Below are positions 34,801 through 47,114 of a DNA stretch of 64,000 nucleotides, in pieces (position 1 is the first letter of the stretch; the number at the start of each line of letters is the position of its first letter). The stretch is from Okapia johnstoni (taxonomy: Eukaryota > Chordata > Mammalia > Artiodactyla > Giraffidae), in NCBI GenBank assembly GCA_024291935.2, contig CM044308.1, positions 118,446,501 through 118,510,500 of the forward strand, written 5' to 3'. A program made the position numbers and the translations under genes. The notes under the pieces were generated by a model, which ran no database searches, had not been told where the DNA came from, and was given only the letters and a program-made list of their open reading frames with translations.

Positions 34801-35796
34801 CTTTTTAAATTCAGGTTGTCTGGATATGGAAACATTTGTTTGAAAAATAATAATTTGGATTAGATTAGATTCAAGGTGATACTTACATAATTCAGGAACA
34901 GCAAAGGGATTTTAGTTCATAAAATCAACAGATTATAATATGCCCTGCTAGAGAGAGAAGGTAATAACTCTCTACTCATCTTTCCTGGCAGACCAGATCA
35001 GCAGCCTGGCATTAGTCACAGTGCTGCCCTTTCCAGTTCACTGTGAGGTAGTTAATTTTAAGGCCCGAGATAGTTTCACTACTAAAAGGCCATGAATAAG
35101 GGGGTTGGGAATGTACTTCAAAGCCTTTTAATTTCCAGGTGGTTAGTTCAGCTCAAACGCGGGTTTCCAGACAAAACAACTCAGTCATCTTCACCCTGCA
35201 GTCGAGTATCATAATTAATGGGAAGTGACTCTTAAGAAAGGGCTCAGCTGTGGGAGAAAAGACCCTCACGAGTTTAATTACAACATACCTTGGCTTTATT
35301 ACTGTCCTAAATAATCAGTACCTAAAGGCGACCTTGGTGTAGAAAGGACAGCCCTGGGTGATTATCTATCCACTTGATTTACAGTAGAACTGGAAGCAAA
35401 TTGTTTTATCTCTTTGTAGTACTTGCCCTACTTGGAAGGTGGGATTGGGCTGGAATTAATCTATCTCATGAAATAGTAAATTATTACAAAATACTCAGGA
35501 AAGAATAGACTATAAACTACACAATGAAAGATTTAGAGCAGTGCTAATACACAGGAGCTTTTAAGATTTCTTCCTTGGTTTTAAGCCCAGCTTCCCCTAG
35601 GGTCATAAAAATTTTCACTTCATTACGGTGTTTACCATGGATTAGGTAGTACTCAAAATTATGAGTTGAGACAGAAAACTAGGAAATACTGTTTCTCCGT
35701 TGTTTAAGGTCAATTAAACATATTATTGAAGGCAGTGAAGCATATAGTTATGTCTGATAGGAATTTTAAATGTTAAGCTGGGATTAAAACCTACCT
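34801..35796. other. Unassigned intergenic
   Basis: No gene or repeat family supported. Confidence 0.55.
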
Positions 35797-35810
35797 TTTG
35801 GTTTATATTA

Positions 35811-36020
35811 GATTTCCCTGGTGGCTCAGATGCAAAGCGTCTGCCTATAATGCGGGAGACCGGGGTTCAATCCCTGGGTTGGGAAGATCTCCTGGAGAAG
35901 GAAATGGCAACCTACTCCAGTATTCTTGCCTGGAAAATCCCGTGGACGGAGGAGCCTGGTAGGCTATAGTCCATGGGGTCACAAAGAGTCGGACTGAGCA
36001 ACTTCACTTTCTTTTCCTTC
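35811..36020 (+). repeat. Bov-tA SINE
   Basis: GATTTCCCTGGTGGCTCAGA head to a CTTTTCCTTC tail. Target duplication TTTGGTTTATATTA (35797-35810) and TTTGGTTTGTATTA (36021-36034). Confidence 0.92.
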
Positions 36021-36576
36021 TTTGGTTTGTATTACACCGTCTCAGGCAGTGAAATGTTAAACATAACCTCTATTATAACTTAAAATTGATATAACACTTA
36101 AGTTTGATGGTGTAGAAAATCTAAAGTCTACCTGTCATGTTGAAAAGAATTCTGTTGATGAGTTTGTTCAGTTTCGTTATCTTTCACTTAATCCACTGAG
36201 GAGTTGGCCAGCTCCCTGACTTTAAGCGTTAGGTGGCACTTGAGGAACCATTGCTTTACCTATGATTGTACGTCTGTGAAAGAGTTAACCAAAGGAAGAT
36301 GCATGGGAGATTGGTATGTAATTTATTCTTCCAGTTGGGCAATCTAAATGACAGTGTTCCTCAGATTATACTCCCAGAAAATTGTCACAGAAATAGGGCA
36401 GAGTCATTCTAGTAATTGCCAAAGAAGTGTAAGTCACAGACAAGGAGGTCAATATAATAAAGAAAGGGTGGAGCAACACCTGACTTACATTTAACTGGAT
36501 TACCACAAAGTGAGGCCCACACTATATGACATATGACTGCACAATAAGAGAATTGATTTTCCAGAATTAGGGACTT

Positions 36577-36696
36577 AGACTTCCCTGGTGGTCCAATGCA
36601 AGGGCCCTGGGTTGAATCCCTGGTCAAGGAACCTGATCCCACATGCTGCAACTAAGACCTGGTGTGGACAAATTAAATAAAAATTTTAAAATTAAA
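36577..36696 (+). repeat. CHR-class SINE with perfect target duplication
   Basis: GACTTCCCTGGTGGTCCAAT head, ATTAAATAAAAATTTT tail. AGAATTAGGGACTT at 36563-36576 and 36697-36710. Confidence 0.92.
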
Positions 36697-36738
36697 AGAA
36701 TTAGGGACTTGTTACCCGTGGTGACACAGTAGGAGGTT

Positions 36739-36857
36739 GTGATTGTGTGTGTGTGTGTTGAGGCGCTCCTCCTCATGGCTTGCAAGATCTTAATTCCCTG
36801 GGGTTACAGCAGTGAAAGCACCAAATCCTAACCACTGGACAGCCAGGGAATTCCCTA
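36739..36857 (-). repeat. (GT)n and CHR-class SINE, minus
   Basis: A short (TG) tract at 36741-36760 is followed by a minus CHR copy, CTAACCACTGGACAGCCAGG. Confidence 0.8.
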
Positions 36858-36892
36858 CTTGTATTATACTTCTATTTAAAGCAGTTAACCTT

Positions 36893-37023
36893 TAAAAAAT
36901 TTTTTTCCTGGCCACATGCTTCTGGGACTGGAGGATCTTAGTTTCCCCACCAACCAGGGATCAAACCTGCAACCCCTGCATTAGGAGTACCGAGTCTTGA
37001 CTATTGGACCGCCAGAGAAGTCC
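36893..37023 (-). repeat. CHR-class SINE, minus
   Basis: TTTTTTTCCTGGCCACATGC to TTGGACCGCCAGAGAAGTCC. Confidence 0.88.
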
Positions 37024-37139
37024 CTAAGCTATTTTCAATGAAAGTACTATCAGTCATTGTAAAAAAAAATTTTCCATCAGTATAAAAGTATATCTAAAGC
37101 AAAAGGTCACACTCCCTGTTTCACAGGAGAAGTAAGTGT

Positions 37140-37480
37140 GTAATCTTTCCAGTTTTCTGTGGCTACACCCACCATATTTTTCATGCATATAACATTTGTA
37201 TCTACACTCCCTTTATTTTTACACATATTATTCATAGTCTACATACTGATCTGAAGTTTCTTTTTTCACTCAATTGAATATTCCAGACTGCTTTTTAATC
37301 TCAGAATGCAGCTCTATCTTAATCTTTTTAAAAGATGCTAATTTTGTGTATTTAATGTAGAATTAACCAATTACCTATTGATGAACATTAGATTGTTTCA
37401 AGTGTTTCAATATTACAAGTACTGTTGCAATAAACACCCTAGTAAATATGTACCTTTTTACATGTGTCAGTGTATCTGTA
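37140..37480 (-). repeat. Old L1-like fragment
   Basis: CACCAATTACCTATTGATG-like phrases (ATTACCTATTGATGAACATT, TACTGTTGCAATAAACACC) fit an antisense old L1 3' region. Confidence 0.6.
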
Positions 37481-37537
37481 GATGGAATTCCCAGAAATGC
37501 AGTGGCAGAGTGTGAGTATGAAACTTTTAAGTTTTAA

Positions 37538-39063
37538 TTGTTGTTGTTCAGTCACCCAGTAATGGCAGACTCTTTGTGATCCCATGGACTGCAGCACACC
37601 AGGCTGCCCTGTCTCTCACCATCTTCTGAAGTTTTCCCAAGTTCATCTCCATTGCATCAGTGATCCCATCCAACCATCTCATCCTCTAACGCCCTCTCCT
37701 CTTTCTGCCCTCAATCTTTCCCAGCATCAGGGACTTTTCCAACGAGTTGGCTGTTTGCATCAGGTGACCAAAATACTAGAGCTTCAGCATCAGTTCTTCC
37801 AATGAATGTTCAGGGTTGATTTCCCTTAAGATTGACTGGTTTGATCTCCTTGCTGTCCAAGGGACTCTCAGGTGTCTTCTCCAGCACCACAGTTCGAAGG
37901 CATCAATTCTTTGGTGCTCTGCCTTCTGTATGGTCCAGCTCTCACAACCATACGTGACCAATGGGAAGACCATAGCCTTGACTATATGGACCTTTGTCGG
38001 CAGAGTAATGTCTCTGTCAACACACTGTCTAGATTTGTCATAGTTTTCCTGCCAAGAAGCAATCATCTTCTGATTTCATGGCTACAGTCACCAGCTGCAG
38101 TGATTTTAAAGTCCAAGAAGAGGAAATCTGTCACTGCTTCCAGCTTTTCCCCCTCTATTTGCCATGAAGTAATGGGGCCAGATGTCATGATCTTAGTTTT
38201 TTTAATATTTAGTTTTAATCCGGCTTTCTCACTCTCCTCTTTCACCCTTATCAAGAGATTCTTTAGTTCCTCTTCCCTTTCTGCCATTAGAGTGATATCA
38301 TCCACATATCTGAGATTGTTGGTGTTTCTCCTGCCTATCTTGATTCTAGCTTGTAACTCATCCAGCCAAGAATTTCTCATGATGTGCTCAGTGTATAGGT
38401 TAAATAAACATGGTGACAACAGACAGCCCTGTCGTACTCCTTTCCAATCCTGAACTAATTAATTGTTCCATACAGGGTTCTAAATGTTGCTTCTTGACCT
38501 GCATATAGGCTTCTCAGGAGACAGGTTAGATGGTCTGGTATTCCCATCTCTTTAATAAGAGTTTGCTATAAGAGTTTCCACAGTTTGTTATGATCCACGC
38601 AGTCAAAGGCTTTAGCGTAGTCGATGAAACAGAGGTAGATGTTTTCTGGAATTCCCTGGCTTTCTCTATGATCCAGTGAATTTAGATTTCTGGTTCCTCT
38701 GCCTTTTCTAAACCCAGCTTGGACATCTGGAAGTTCTTGGTTCACGTAATGCTGAAGCCTAGCATTCAGCAAGGTTTTAAGCATGACCTTAGTAGCATGG
38801 GAGATGAGTGCAATTGTCCAACGGTTTGAACATTCTTTAGTACCACCCTTCTTGGGAACTGGGATGAGGATTGATGTTGTCCAGTCCTTGGTCACTGCTG
38901 GGTCTTTCAGATTTGCTGACATAATGAGTGCAACACTTTGATAGCATCATCTTTTAGGGTTTTGAATAGCTCTACTGTAATTCCATTACATCCAAAAACT
39001 TTGTTCACAGCAGTGGGCCTTGTTCCTAAGGCCCACTTGACTTCCCACTCCAGAATGTCTGGC
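37538..39063 (-). mobile_element. BovB LINE fragment, minus (RT core to 3' end)
   Basis: Starts with the reverse complement of the 3' end (TTGTTGTTGTTCAGTC) and extends 5' to CCAGACATTCTGG-type sequence. 5' truncated and older than the 14267 copy, judged by more stops. Upstream of USP32 and on the same strand as it. Confidence 0.9.
37776..38922 (-). pseudogene. BovB reverse transcriptase relic, frameshifted
   Basis: Three broken minus-strand frames cover the RT: 38922-38566 with FRKGRGTRN and FIDYAKAFDCVDHNKLWK (motif A Asp kept), 38419-38063 with LRYVDDITLMAERE (YADD has become YVDD), and 38066-37776 with [19 protein letters not shown]. Shifts and an indel between 38419 and 38566 separate them. 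Endonuclease absent. Confidence 0.85.
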
Positions 39064-39511
39064 CTAAAAAGTTAGATCAAGCAGATGAGGCAAGCCAAGA
39101 AATGGGACAGGAGGGCCCAAGAGGCAGCTGGTCAGGTCCTAGCTCATCTGTGCCCCAGACACCCTGTCCCTTGTACACCTACTTCTTCACATTCTCTCCC
39201 TAAATGCAGATTCTTCAGATGCAAACAGGAAGAGATTCAAACTGAAACTCAACTCTTCCAAAATGACCCATCAGCAGGCACTGTAGGATTCCACTCTAGT
39301 GGGGATCCTGGGGTTGACAATTCATGGACCAAAGTGGACATCAGTGTCAGGGGCTGTGGGAGGAAATGTGGAGTGAGACTTTCATGGTTGTGGAATTTTG
39401 GTCTTATAAGACACAAACTTGGAATGGTGGTGATGGCTCTGTGAGAAGGAGAATATATCTGATTCTTCAGAAACATGCACTTACAGTGGTGATGATGTTA
39501 AAGGGAAGATG
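39064..39511. other. Unassigned moderately GC-rich segment
   Basis: Not a recognised repeat. A 119-codon plus frame (39085-39444, MRQAKKWDRRAQEAAG...) has no domain I recognise, no clear splice sites or Kozak setting, and is probably chance. Confidence 0.4.
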
Positions 39512-39705
39512 AAAGTGAAAGTCACTCAGTCGTGTCCGACTCTTTGCAACCCCGTGGACTATACAGCCCATGGAATTCTCCAGGCCAGAATACTAGAGTC
39601 AGTAGCTTTTCCCTTTTCCAGGGGATCTTCCCAACCCAGGGATCAAAGCCACGTCTTCCACATTGCAGGTGGATTCTTTACCACTGAGCCACAAGGGAAG
39701 CCCCC
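39512..39705 (-). repeat. Bov-tA SINE
   Basis: AGTCACTCAGTCGTGTCCGA to CCACAAGGGAAGCCCCC. Confidence 0.9.
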
Positions 39706-40027
39706 GAAGGGTAGGTAGCGAGTATATTATTTCACTTAAATTCTTAAAATGAAAAAAAGTTGGATCAATTTACATTCTAATTTAAAAAACAAAAACTAAA
39801 AAAAAATTATGTTCTAATCAAGATTATCTGAGAAAGCCAATTTCCCCTTATCCTTTTAACATTAATATCAGTTTAAGCTGATTTTTGTTATTATTATTTA
39901 CCTGTTACAAAGCCAAGGAAAAAAGAATTGAATCGCTGCTTTTCTAGACATGAAATTCACTTTCATTTTAAACCTGGACAAAATATTTGAAGAATGACTA
40001 AAGAGATATCATTCTCTAGCTTTCATG
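39706..40027. other. Unassigned AT-rich
   Basis: No supported feature. Confidence 0.5.
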
Positions 40028-40163
40028 CATTGGAGAAGGAAATGGCAACCCACTCCAGTGTTCTTGCCTGGAGAATCCCAGGGACGGGGGAGCCTGGTGG
40101 GCTGCCGTCTACGGGGTCGCACAGAGTCGGACACGACTGAAGCGACTTAGCAGCAGCAGCAGT
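40028..40163 (+). repeat. Bov-A monomer SINE
   Basis: GGAGAAGGAAATGGCAACCC to GACACGACTGAAGCGACTTA and a (CAG)n tail; little diverged. Confidence 0.92.
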
Positions 40164-41149
40164 CAGCAGTTAGAGATGTTTCTCTTTCCTATTTACCATT
40201 CTTAAAAAGATGCCTAAAATTGGCAAGATTTCCACAGGACCTTCCCCTAAGGGCTTCCAACTCATCAGATACCTAAGCTGAAACTAAGAATGGGAAAGAA
40301 AATGTTCAGAGTGAAGACCTTTAACTTAGACCTACTTTAGAAGTTCTCTTTTCAGTCTTACCACAATCCACGCTGGGCAAACATTTCATGTTACTCACTG
40401 AGCCTGTGTAAGTGTGTACACTTTGTAGTGTTCCTCTACTGTTTTCCTCCAATCCAACTGCAATGAAGTTGTACTTGTATCTTTTTTTAAATTAATAATT
40501 TATATCTGTTAGGAAATAGGTCTCATGTAAGACTACCAGTGGCTGCTTTTTCTTGTTAGCTACTGAAAAATCAAGCAGCTTCTTTGTAGTCTTTCTGATC
40601 TTCTTATTATTTATATTGTGGCAACTCCATTGTACTCCTAGGCCCAGCCTTTTCCAGCAAAATAGAAACTACAAGTTTGAGAGATTAAGTCTATTAATTG
40701 AATTCCACTCAGCAGTGAAAACATAGAATAATACAGAATCCAGCTCTGAACAGATAGGATATAACTTACTTCAATTTCTAGGTTCTAAATAGCTTTTTCA
40801 AGTCATCCAAAGTCCAACTTATCAGTCTAATATGCTTTCATAGATATCTGAGAAATATTGAATGTACCTCTGACCTTTGATTTCTTCATCTAGTAGATGA
40901 GCGATTTAAACTCAAGCAGGCTTTTTTTCAGATCTTAAATTCTATTATCTTATTATCTCTTGAAACATACAATCTCTTGCCAGCTCAAATCTGTTTTTAT
41001 TTTTAGCTCAGGCTGAGTTTATTTTATTTTCTCACCTGGCTAATTAACACAATGCTTCTATTCTATTTCCCATCTTTTAGTGAACTCCCACTCTGCTGTT
41101 TGTCTAATTGTCCAACATCTCTTGGGACTTCCTTTCCATCAGTAACTAT
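40164..41149. other. Unassigned intergenic
   Basis: No supported gene or family. Confidence 0.5.
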
Positions 41150-41268
41150 TATTTTGATGGGGAGGCTATGCATTTTTGAGACAGGGCAAGTGGGAAGTCT
41201 CTGTACCTTCTGCTCAGTTTTGCTGTGAACCTAAAACTGCTTAAAAAAATAAAGTCTAATGATCAAAA
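41150..41268 (+). repeat. Old L1 3' terminus
   Basis: TTTTGCTGTGAACCTAAAAC and TTAAAAAAATAAAGTCTA are the typical L1M 3' end. Confidence 0.8.
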
Positions 41269-41281
41269 TTCCTGGTACAGA

Positions 41282-41515
41282 GGAACTTCCCTGGTGGTCT
41301 AGGGGCTAAGGCACCGCACTACCAATGCAAGGAGCCCAGGTTCAGTCCCTAGTCAGGGTACTTGATCCCACATGCCACAGCTAAGAGTTTACATACCCAA
41401 ACTAAAGATCCTGCATGCTGCAACTAAAGACTACACATGCTGTAATGAAGATCAAAGATTCCAAGTGCCGCGACTAAGACCCAGTGCAGCCAAATATATA
41501 AATAAATATATATCT
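41282..41515 (+). repeat. CHR-class SINE
   Basis: GAACTTCCCTGGTGGTCTAG head; ATATAAATAAATATAT tail. Confidence 0.88.
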
Positions 41516-41585
41516 TAAAAAAATTCTGATACAGGGATGTGCCTGTCTACATTTAGGTATTTAACGGCTAATAATTGTGATATAG

Positions 41586-41797
41586 GGCTTCCCTGGTGGC
41601 TCAGTGGTAAAGAATCCGCCTGCCAAGCAGGAGATGCAGGTTTGATCCCTAGGTCAGGAAGATCCCCCGGAGAAGAAAATGGCAGTCCACTCCAGTATTC
41701 TTGCCTGGGAATTTCCATGGACAGAGGGACCTGGTGGGCTACAGTCTATGGAGCTGTAAAGAGTTGTGCTTAGCAGCTGAGCACACACACACACAAT
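41586..41797 (+). repeat. Bov-tA SINE
   Basis: GGGCTTCCCTGGTGGCTCAG head; ends in a (CA)n tail. AATTGTG flanks both sides. Confidence 0.9.
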
Positions 41798-42439
41798 TGT
41801 GGTTTAATTTGAAAAATCATAGGGATTCACAGGAGAAGTGAGGATGGAGTAAATCACTGGAGTCTTCAAAGGAATTAGGAGGTGAAGCTAGCTAACCAGT
41901 ACATGAGTTGTGATTGTAGGTTTAGGTAAAATCTTTGCTTGGTGTTACTGATCCAACAATTACTATCGTTAAAAACAAGTCCCAATATTTTCTTCCCAAA
42001 GGGTTGGAAAGCTATACAATAGTATTTGGTCAAAAGTTTTTTTGGCAATTGTGTTTAATTACTGCCCCCCACCCCACCCCATGGCAGGAGGCAGGATAAA
42101 TCTGGATTTCTTTGAAAGAGGAAGGAAATTCGTATAGAAAAACAGGAAGTTGACAAGTCCCTCACTGTTGCCTAGCTAACATTTTCCTACCGCCCCATCA
42201 TTTGATATGAATGTTGCTAATAATTCATTTTCACATTAAGCATTTTTCTTGTTCAAGGGACAGTGCTAAATCTTAGGGAACCAAAGTTGAATATTTTAAA
42301 GTCACTTTGATCAGGATAAATAGAGTATGTTACAGAAACTTAAAGTAGGGAGAGGCATTAGTCCAAACTGAACGAGTGGGGAGGGAGGGAAATCTTGGGG
42401 TGGGGGAGTCTTGAAGGATAAGTAAGAAATCAACCATTC
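41798..42439. other. Unassigned intergenic
   Basis: No supported feature; short CCCCACCCCACCCC tract near 42066. Confidence 0.5.
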
Positions 42440-42687
42440 ATTCACTTATTCAACAAATTTAAAGTGCCTGCTCTGTGGCAGGCACTGTCCTAGGCATTGA
42501 AGACACTTAATTGCACATTGAAGACATTTAATTAAAGTTCCAGCTCTTATGAAATTTACATTTTAGTGGGAAAAGAAAGACAATAAACAAAATAAGCAAA
42601 ATAACAACTAGTTGGTAACAAGCTCTATGGCCAAAAGGGGAGACAGAAAGTCTTGAGATGAAGGTTGCAATTTAAAATAGAGTGAGG

Positions 42688-42990
42688 GACTTCCATGTGG
42701 TCCAGGGGTTAAGAATCCACCTGCTAATGCAGGGGACACAGTTGGATCCCTGGCCCAGGTAGATCCCACATGTCACAGAGAGACTAAGCCCTTGCACAAC
42801 TACTGAACTGGTGCTCTAGGGCGTGTGAACCTCAACTACTGCACCCATGTGCCACAACTACTGAAGCTGCACACTCTAGAGCCAGTGCTCCCCAACAAGA
42901 GAAGACACTGTAATGAAAAGCCCTCAAACCACAGCTAGACAAAGCCCTCAAGTAGCAACTAAGACCCAGCACAGTCCTAAGTAAATAAAA
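42688..42990 (+). repeat. CHR-2-class SINE in L2
   Basis: GGGACTTCCATGTGGTCCAG head to CACAGTCCTAAGTAAATAA end. Confidence 0.88.
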
Positions 42991-43001
42991 TAGAATGGTC
43001 A

Positions 43002-43177
43002 GGGACTTCCCTGGCAGTCCAGTGGATGGACATTCGAATGCAGAGGGTACATCCCTGGTCGGTAGTTGATCCCACCTTGTGGCCAAAAAACCAAAACATA
43101 AAACAGAAGCAATATTGTAACAAATGCAATAAAGACTTTAAAAATGGTCTACATCAAAAAACAGAAAAGAAAAAGAA
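43002..43177 (+). repeat. CHR-class SINE in L2
   Basis: GGGACTTCCCTGGCAGTCCA head. Flanks ATAAAATAGAATGGTCAG and ATAAAACAGGATGGTCAG give an 18-base diverged target duplication. Confidence 0.82.
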
Positions 43178-43416
43178 ATAAAACAGGATGGTCAGAGAAA
43201 AGCAAAAAGGTGATATTTGAGCCAAAATCTGAAGGAGATGATAGAGTAAATCTCATGGATATCCAAGGGAAAATTGTTCTAGACACTAAGGCAAGAGCAC
43301 CCTGGCAGGTGTGAGGACCAGCAAGGAGCAAGTGTGACTGTGAAAGTGAGGGAAATGGATAGAGGCAGGTCCTGCTTAAAGATTTCAGCACTTACTCTTT
43401 GGAAAATGGAATGCTG

Positions 43417-43535
43417 GGACTTCCCTGGTGGTCCAGTGGTTAAGACTCTGCACTTCTACTACAGGACACACAGGTTCAATGCCTGGTCAGAGAACTGAGA
43501 TCCCACATGCAGTGTGGTGAGGCAAAAAATAAAAA
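43417..43535 (+). repeat. CHR-class SINE in L2
   Basis: GGGACTTCCCTGGTGGTCCA head to GGTGAGGCAAAAAATAAAAA. Confidence 0.9.
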
Positions 43536-43579
43536 GATGCTATTGCTGCTTTTTCAATGAAGAAGAGGTTTGGCATATT

Positions 43580-43708
43580 TTCTTTTTCTTTTTCCTTTTT
43601 TGTCCATGTTGCACATCTTGTGGGTTCTTAGTTCCCTGACCAGGGATCAAACCTGGGCCCAGCAGTAAAAGTGCCAAGTTGTAATTACTGGACCACCAGG
43701 GAAGTCCT
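43580..43708 (-). repeat. CHR-class SINE, minus, in L2
   Basis: GTTCCCTGACCAGGGATCAA and TGGACCACCAGGGAAGTCC. Confidence 0.9.
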
Positions 43709-43717
43709 AGGCATGCT

Positions 43718-44014
43718 TTTTTTTTTTTTTTATTGCTCTGGGTCTTCATTGCTGTTCGTGGGTTTTCTCTAGTTGCAGTAAATGGGGGCTACTCTTCCAT
43801 GTGATCCACCGGCTTCTCACTGCAGTAGCTTCTGTTGCAGAGCACAGGCTCTAGGTGCACAAGCTTCAGTAGTTGCAGCACTTGGGCTCCGTAATTGGAG
43901 CACACGGGCTTAGTTGCTCTACAGCATGTGGAATCTTCCTAAACTAGGGATTGAACCTGTGTCCCCTGCACTGACAGGCAGATTCTCACCTACTGGACCA
44001 CCAGGGACATTCCA
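43718..44014 (-). repeat. CHR-2-class SINE, minus, in L2
   Basis: T-run, GGGTCTTCATTGCTGTTCG, to CCACCAGGGACATTCC. GCATGCTTTT / GCATGCATTT flanks. Confidence 0.9.
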
Positions 44015-44614
44015 AGCATGCATTTTTAAAGGATCTCTTTGACTGCTGTGTTGAAATGGGCTTGGGTGAGAGAAGAGATGAAAGGGTAAACACAAGGAGA
44101 CCAATTAAGAAGCAATTACAGGTATCCAGGCAGTGAGGTTGAAGGGTGAGATGTTGGGCCCAAGATAGTAATTTGAAGGAAGAGCCAGCAGGATTTATTG
44201 ATAGATGGGATTGGGATGTCTGAGAGAATATTCAAGGGTGACTCCCAAGTTGGCCTTAGTGACTGGAAGGATAGAATTGCCATTCACTGAGATGAGAAAG
44301 AGAGTAGGAGAACAGGTTTGTGGGGCAAGATCAGGAGCTCATCTTTGGACCTGTTATGTTTGAGGTGCCTGTTGGAAGCCCAAGTGAAGAGCGAGTTAAA
44401 TATCTGTCTGACATTAGAAAGAGTCCAGGCTGGAGATATAAACTGAAGAGTCATTAGAGATTCATAGCATATAAAGACTCAAGACTGGATAAGATCTCCA
44501 AGAACATGTTCCCCTCCCAGAGGGCTTCCAGCATTAAAAGTTCAGAGATGGGGAACAAGCAAGAAGACTGAGAAAGTGAAGCCAGAGAGGTAGGGAAGCA
44601 AATAAAGGGAGAGG

Positions 44615-44813
44615 GGACTTCCTTGGTGGTCCAATGGCTAAGACTCTGCCTTCCCAATGCAGGGGGCTGGGGTTCGATCCCTAATCAGGGAACTAGATCT
44701 CACATGCCACAGCTAAAAGATAGCACGTGCTGAAATGAAGATCGAAGATTCCGAGTGCCACAACTAAGACCCGGTGCAGCCAAATAGATAAATAAATATT
44801 TTAAAATAAATGG
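44615..44813 (+). repeat. CHR-class SINE in L2 with perfect target duplication
   Basis: GGACTTCCTTGGTGGTCCAA head. ATAAAGGGAGAGG at 44602-44614 and 44814-44826. Confidence 0.92.
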
Positions 44814-45020
44814 ATAAAGGGAGAGGCATGCCAAGGACTCCAAAGTGAAGCTCCAAAGAAGCTCTGCTTCATCAGAAATGCCTTTTGTGCCAACAAAATC
44901 AACTCTAGCTACTAAAACAACTGAAAAACCAAAATCCATTATTAACCAGCAAGATAACATTCTCACTCCTAACACTTGGTAAGAACTGTAAGTGTTTGAA
45001 GAGTGCTTTCAGGTAGTGTT

Positions 45021-45149
45021 GTTTTTTTTTCTTGGCCATGCCACTCAGCTTGTGGGATGTGGGATCTTAGTTCCCTGACCAGAGATCGAACCCCTGCCCC
45101 TTGCAGTGTAAACACAGAGTCCTAACCACTGGACCACCAGGAAAGTTCC
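45021..45149 (-). repeat. CHR-class SINE, minus
   Basis: TCTTGGCCATGCCACTCAGC to TGGACCACCAGGAAAGTTCC. Confidence 0.9.
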
Positions 45150-46029
45150 GGAAGTTATTTCTTAATGAGTAGAGTTTGGGAGTGATGAAAAAAATTTTGG
45201 AAATAGTAGTAATGACTGGACGCAACATAACATAGTCAATGAAATTATTGCCACTGAAATATACAGTTAAAAATAGTTTAAATAGTAAATTTTATGTTAT
45301 AAATGTTTAGGAGCTTAGTTAGGTTTTGTTATATATCTATTTTTCTGTGATCTCTTTGAGCTGTCAATGGGCAATATTGGACAGGAGGTCCTGGGGACAA
45401 CAGGCACCCTTAAAATTTGGTCTAAAATAATGAATTGGGCTAAAGTATAATAATTAGTGGTTGAAAGTAGATCTCTACCAATGTATGAACATTAGCCTGG
45501 ATATGACTTAGAAGAGAATTGCTGAGGCCCATACTTTTGTGTATATTAGTGAATAATGCCAATTAATTCATGCAAAAATCTAAGAGGGTAGCCAATAAAT
45601 ACAAAAATTGTTCTCTGAAAATCCATAGGGAAATAGTTCAAATTTCCCTCCCATATTGCAATATACTCAGACATACTCTCTTAATTAGTACTCAGATCAT
45701 GCCCTGCACTCTAGGGCAACCTTCCAAAAAAGGGTGCTAAATTAACCCAAATCTTCTAGTTTCTGTGGATGTGTAGTGAAAACAAAGGTAGATAGAGTTA
45801 AATTCTAGTTAGTAGGCCTCTGTGTGCATTTATTAACTCTGTTCAACTTAACATTGTACAAACACTAATATAAGGACTTTTTCTATCCTCAATACCCCAT
45901 ACCTCATTGATCTTAAACCTACATTTTCATTCTTCTGAAACACTAGAGTGCTGACTGGAATTACATTCTGGTACATATGTCTTTGTTTACACAAGTGAGT
46001 ATCCCTGTGCTACTATATGTGATTCTGGT
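45150..46029. other. Unassigned intergenic
   Basis: No supported feature. Confidence 0.5.
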
Positions 46030-46960
46030 TATTACTCCTACACAAGAAATTACCCCCCAAAACTTACTGGCGTGAAACAATGACAACATTTATTTTGTTC
46101 ATGAATCTGCAATTTGGGCAAGGTTCAGTGGGGATAACTAACCTCTGTTCCATTTAGTGTCAACTGCAGAGGCTTGAAAGCTAGGAAGTAGGAATCCTCT
46201 GAGGGTTTGGTCACTCACATGCCTGGCAGTTGATGCTGGTTGTTGGCTGAGACCATAGCTGGAACTGTCAGTTGGAACGATTACACGTGTAATGTGTTTC
46301 CTCTTTCCTCACAATGCTGTGGCTAGGTTCCAAAGGTGAGCAGAGACACAGAGAGAGAGAGACAAAAAGGGAATCACCCTAAGCTATATCAACTTTTATG
46401 ATGTAGCCTAAAACATAATGCAGAGTTAAATCTTTTTTTTTTTGGCTGTGCTAGGCCTTCATTTCTTTGTATGGGTTTTCTGTATGTGGTGAGAGAGAGT
46501 TATTCTTTATTGTAGTGCGCAGTCTTCTCATTGCGGTGGCTTCTCTTGTTGCGGAATTCAGTCTCTAGGGTATGAGGGCTTCAGTAGTTGCAGCTCAAGG
46601 GCTCTAGAATGCACCCTCAGTAGTTGGGGTGCACAGACTTAGCTGCTGCACAGCATGTGGATCTTCCCAGACCAGGAATTGAACCAGTGTCCCCTGCATT
46701 GGCAGGCAGATTCTTAACCACTAGACCATCGGGGAAGTCCTACAGTGTCACTTCTGCTGCATTCGCATCACTGAAGCAGTCACAAAGTTTTGGCCAGGTT
46801 TAAAGGGAGGGGAAATAGTCTCTGGAAATATTGCTGTGCCACAGTGTGACTTCTGGCCAAACAATTTACCTCCCTCCTATATTGCAGTATATCTTCAGTC
46901 CTTTCTCCAAAAGCACCATAATGACATCAGGGTCAGGCTTGGAGTCTGGAATCGCATCAT
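46030..46960. repeat. Old mammalian interspersed repeat, family uncertain, split by CHR-2
   Basis: CCCCAAAACTTACTGGCGTG, TGCAATTTGGGCAAGG, then after the SINE CAGTCACAAAGTTTTGGCC and GGGAGGGGAAATAGTC. I know this as a common mammalian MER-type repeat but cannot name it safely. Confidence 0.6.
46432..46741 (-). repeat. CHR-2-class SINE, minus
   Basis: T-run, TTGGCTGTGCTAGGCCTTC, to GACCATCGGGGAAGTCCT. Confidence 0.92.
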
Positions 46961-47114
46961 ATAGGTCAGATCCAGGTGTGAATGAGGCTCCCTAATGTGT
47001 TTTCCCTAATGCAGGATCTTCTGACTTGATCACCTGTTCTTTGTAAATATACACTGAAGTTATTTATGGAAAAGGGACCATGATACATGAAACTTACTTT
47101 TAAATGGTTCAAAA

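Larger units (their letters stand above)
42440..44905 (-). repeat. Long L2 copy broken by six SINEs
   Basis: Antisense L2 segments run in order: ATTCACTTATTCAACAAATT and GGCAGGCACTGTCCTAGGC (3' end), then 43178-43416, 43536-43580, and 44015-44612 (TTCAAGGGTGACTCCCAAG, GCCATTCACTGAGATGAG, GGACCTGTTATGTTTGAGG). CHR-class SINEs at 42688, 43002, 43417, 43580, 43718 and 44615 interrupt it. Confidence 0.75.
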
